Of a stretch of 64,000 nt of DNA, positions 63,386 through 64,000 are shown one piece after another. Position numbers and translations under genes: made by a program. The stretch spans positions 1 through 64,000 of the forward strand of contig JAIXZY010000049.1 of the NCBI GenBank assembly GCA_027489355.1, written 5' to 3'. The DNA is from Paracoccaceae bacterium (GTDB lineage: Bacteria > Pseudomonadota > Alphaproteobacteria > Rhodobacterales > Rhodobacteraceae). How positions within the stretch are numbered: the first letter of the stretch is position 1; every line of letters begins with the position of its first letter. The notes beneath the pieces are model-generated. The model worked only from the letters and a program-made list of their open reading frames with translations. It ran no database searches and was not told the DNA's origin.

Positions 63386-64000
63386 TTACGGTTTCGGCGG
63401 CGGCGGAGGCACCTGGTCCAGGATCAGCGCCAGCTCGGTTTCCGCGGCCATCTTCCAGCCGTCCTGGCCGGGCGTCCAGACCATCGTCGCGCGCGTGAGC
63501 CGACCCTCGGCCGCGGCTTTCGCCAGTTCGGCCTCGCCGAACGGACCCGAGGTCGCGCCGTCCACCGCCAGATGCCACACCTTCCCGGCGGGCGGCGGCG
63601 GAGGGGGCGGCGGCGGGGCGGCGGCCGCACCGGGCTGCGCCCCCCAAGGCCCCATGTTCTGCGCCATGCTGGCACCCATCCCCATGCCCATCCCGGCCCC
63701 CATGGCCGAGCCCATCGCGCTGCCGGGCTGCGACATGCTTTCGGCGGCATTGTACTGCATGTAGCGGTTCAGATCGCCCACGACGCCCATCGAGGTCCGC
63801 TTGTCCAGCGCCTTCTCGACCTCTTCCGGCAGGCTGATGTTCTCGATGTAGAATTCCGGGATCGACAGCCCGTATTCCGCCACCTTGGGCGCGATGGCAT
63901 TGGCGATCAGCTTGCCCAGGTCTTCCAGGTTCCCGGCCATGTCCAGAACCGGGATGCCTGACTTGGCCAGCACCTGCGATGCCTCTTGCACGATGATGTT
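63386..64000 (-). CDS. SPFH-domain protein with C-terminal GYF_2 domain, N-terminus beyond the edge
   Basis: The last 205 residues of a gene that continues past the right edge (open frame NIIVQEASQVLAKSGIPVLD...). Residues up to about 95 are the end of an SPFH (stomatin/flotillin-like, YdjI/virion-core-like) domain: EDLGKLIANAIAPKVAEYGLSIPEFYIENISLPEEVEKALDKR. A Gly/Met/Ser-rich linker and a poly-Pro stretch follow, then a GYF_2/DUF4339 domain (KVWHLAVDGATSGPFGEAELAKAAAEGRLTRATMVW). Such proteins scaffold membrane microdomains. The start is not visible. Confidence 0.85.
   Translation of the reverse strand, partial: NIIVQEASQVLAKSGIPVLDMAGNLEDLGKLIANAIAPKVAEYGLSIPEFYIENISLPEEVEKALDKRTSMGVVGDLNRYMQYNAAESMSQPGSAMGSAMGAGMGMGMGASMAQNMGPWGAQPGAAAAPPPPPPPPPAGKVWHLAVDGATSGPFGEAELAKAAAEGRLTRATMVWTPGQDGWKMAAETELALILDQVPPPPPKP

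Overview
Most of this window (about 4.3 kb to the right edge) reads as an ordinary chromosomal segment of a high-GC alphaproteobacterium of the Rhodobacteraceae (Rhodobacter/Gemmobacter/Tabrizicola-like). The indicators are gcrA, a DUF1467 gene after methylmalonyl-CoA epimerase, an NDUFS4-type complex I subunit, meaB, DUF6455 and DUF1993 proteins, a Rhodobacteraceae-like N-terminal half of CarB, and dense 4-nt ATGA/GTGA gene overlaps. The first ~4.3 kb looks different. A GT-C glycosyltransferase fragment, purU and the C-terminal two thirds of carB resemble Verrucomicrobia/Opitutales, and their intergenic palindromes occur nowhere else in the window. The change of character falls inside a highly conserved part of carB, so the left end is probably an assembly chimera (less likely a real recombination).

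Layout. 1-4.3 kb: foreign-looking block. 4.3-9 kb: start of carB, an APC amino-acid permease, then divergently pabB-pabC. 9-13.6 kb: aspS, a DUF1993 gene, a GNAT, a response regulator, mce and DUF1467. 13.7-20 kb: small housekeeping and envelope genes (EI24, nitroreductase, HDAC-like amidohydrolase, DUF167, M48 lipoprotein, IMPACT, dgkA, PRC barrel, DUF393). 20-25.5 kb: rimO, an AsmA protein, gcrA and a Hint-domain protein. 25.7-28 kb: argD-argF. 28-30.6 kb: hemerythrin, then an ArsR-SRPBCC pair followed by DUF1993 and an isochorismatase-like hydrolase. 30.6-37.6 kb: MFS transporter, hrpB, a CurA-like reductase, meaB and a hydrolase-like partner. 37.6-45.9 kb: DMT exporter, rpmB, arr, lepA, an entericidin too small for usual gene calling, purC, a PfkB kinase and dtd. 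46-55 kb: acyl-CoA synthetase, ABC exporter, a four-gene hydrolase/dehydratase operon, an enolase-superfamily enzyme. 55-64 kb: tRNA-Arg(TCT), GNAT, NDUFS4, methyltransferase, uvrB, a REP/RAYT transposase unit, DUF72, small exported proteins, and a zinc-ribbon/SPFH pair cut by the right edge.

I see no prophage, CRISPR array or classical defence island. The unusual content is in repeats. There is a RAYT (REP-associated tyrosine transposase) with five cognate-looking GTAGGGTGGGC palindromes. There are five copies of a bipartite element made of two adjacent palindromes centred on TTCGAA. Two leader hairpins share a GGGGGT-GTGAA-ACCCCC core. A GC-rich palindromic stretch sits in frame inside hrpB. 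Among proteins, the most notable is an alpha/beta hydrolase in a translationally coupled operon whose nucleophile serine is replaced by glycine.
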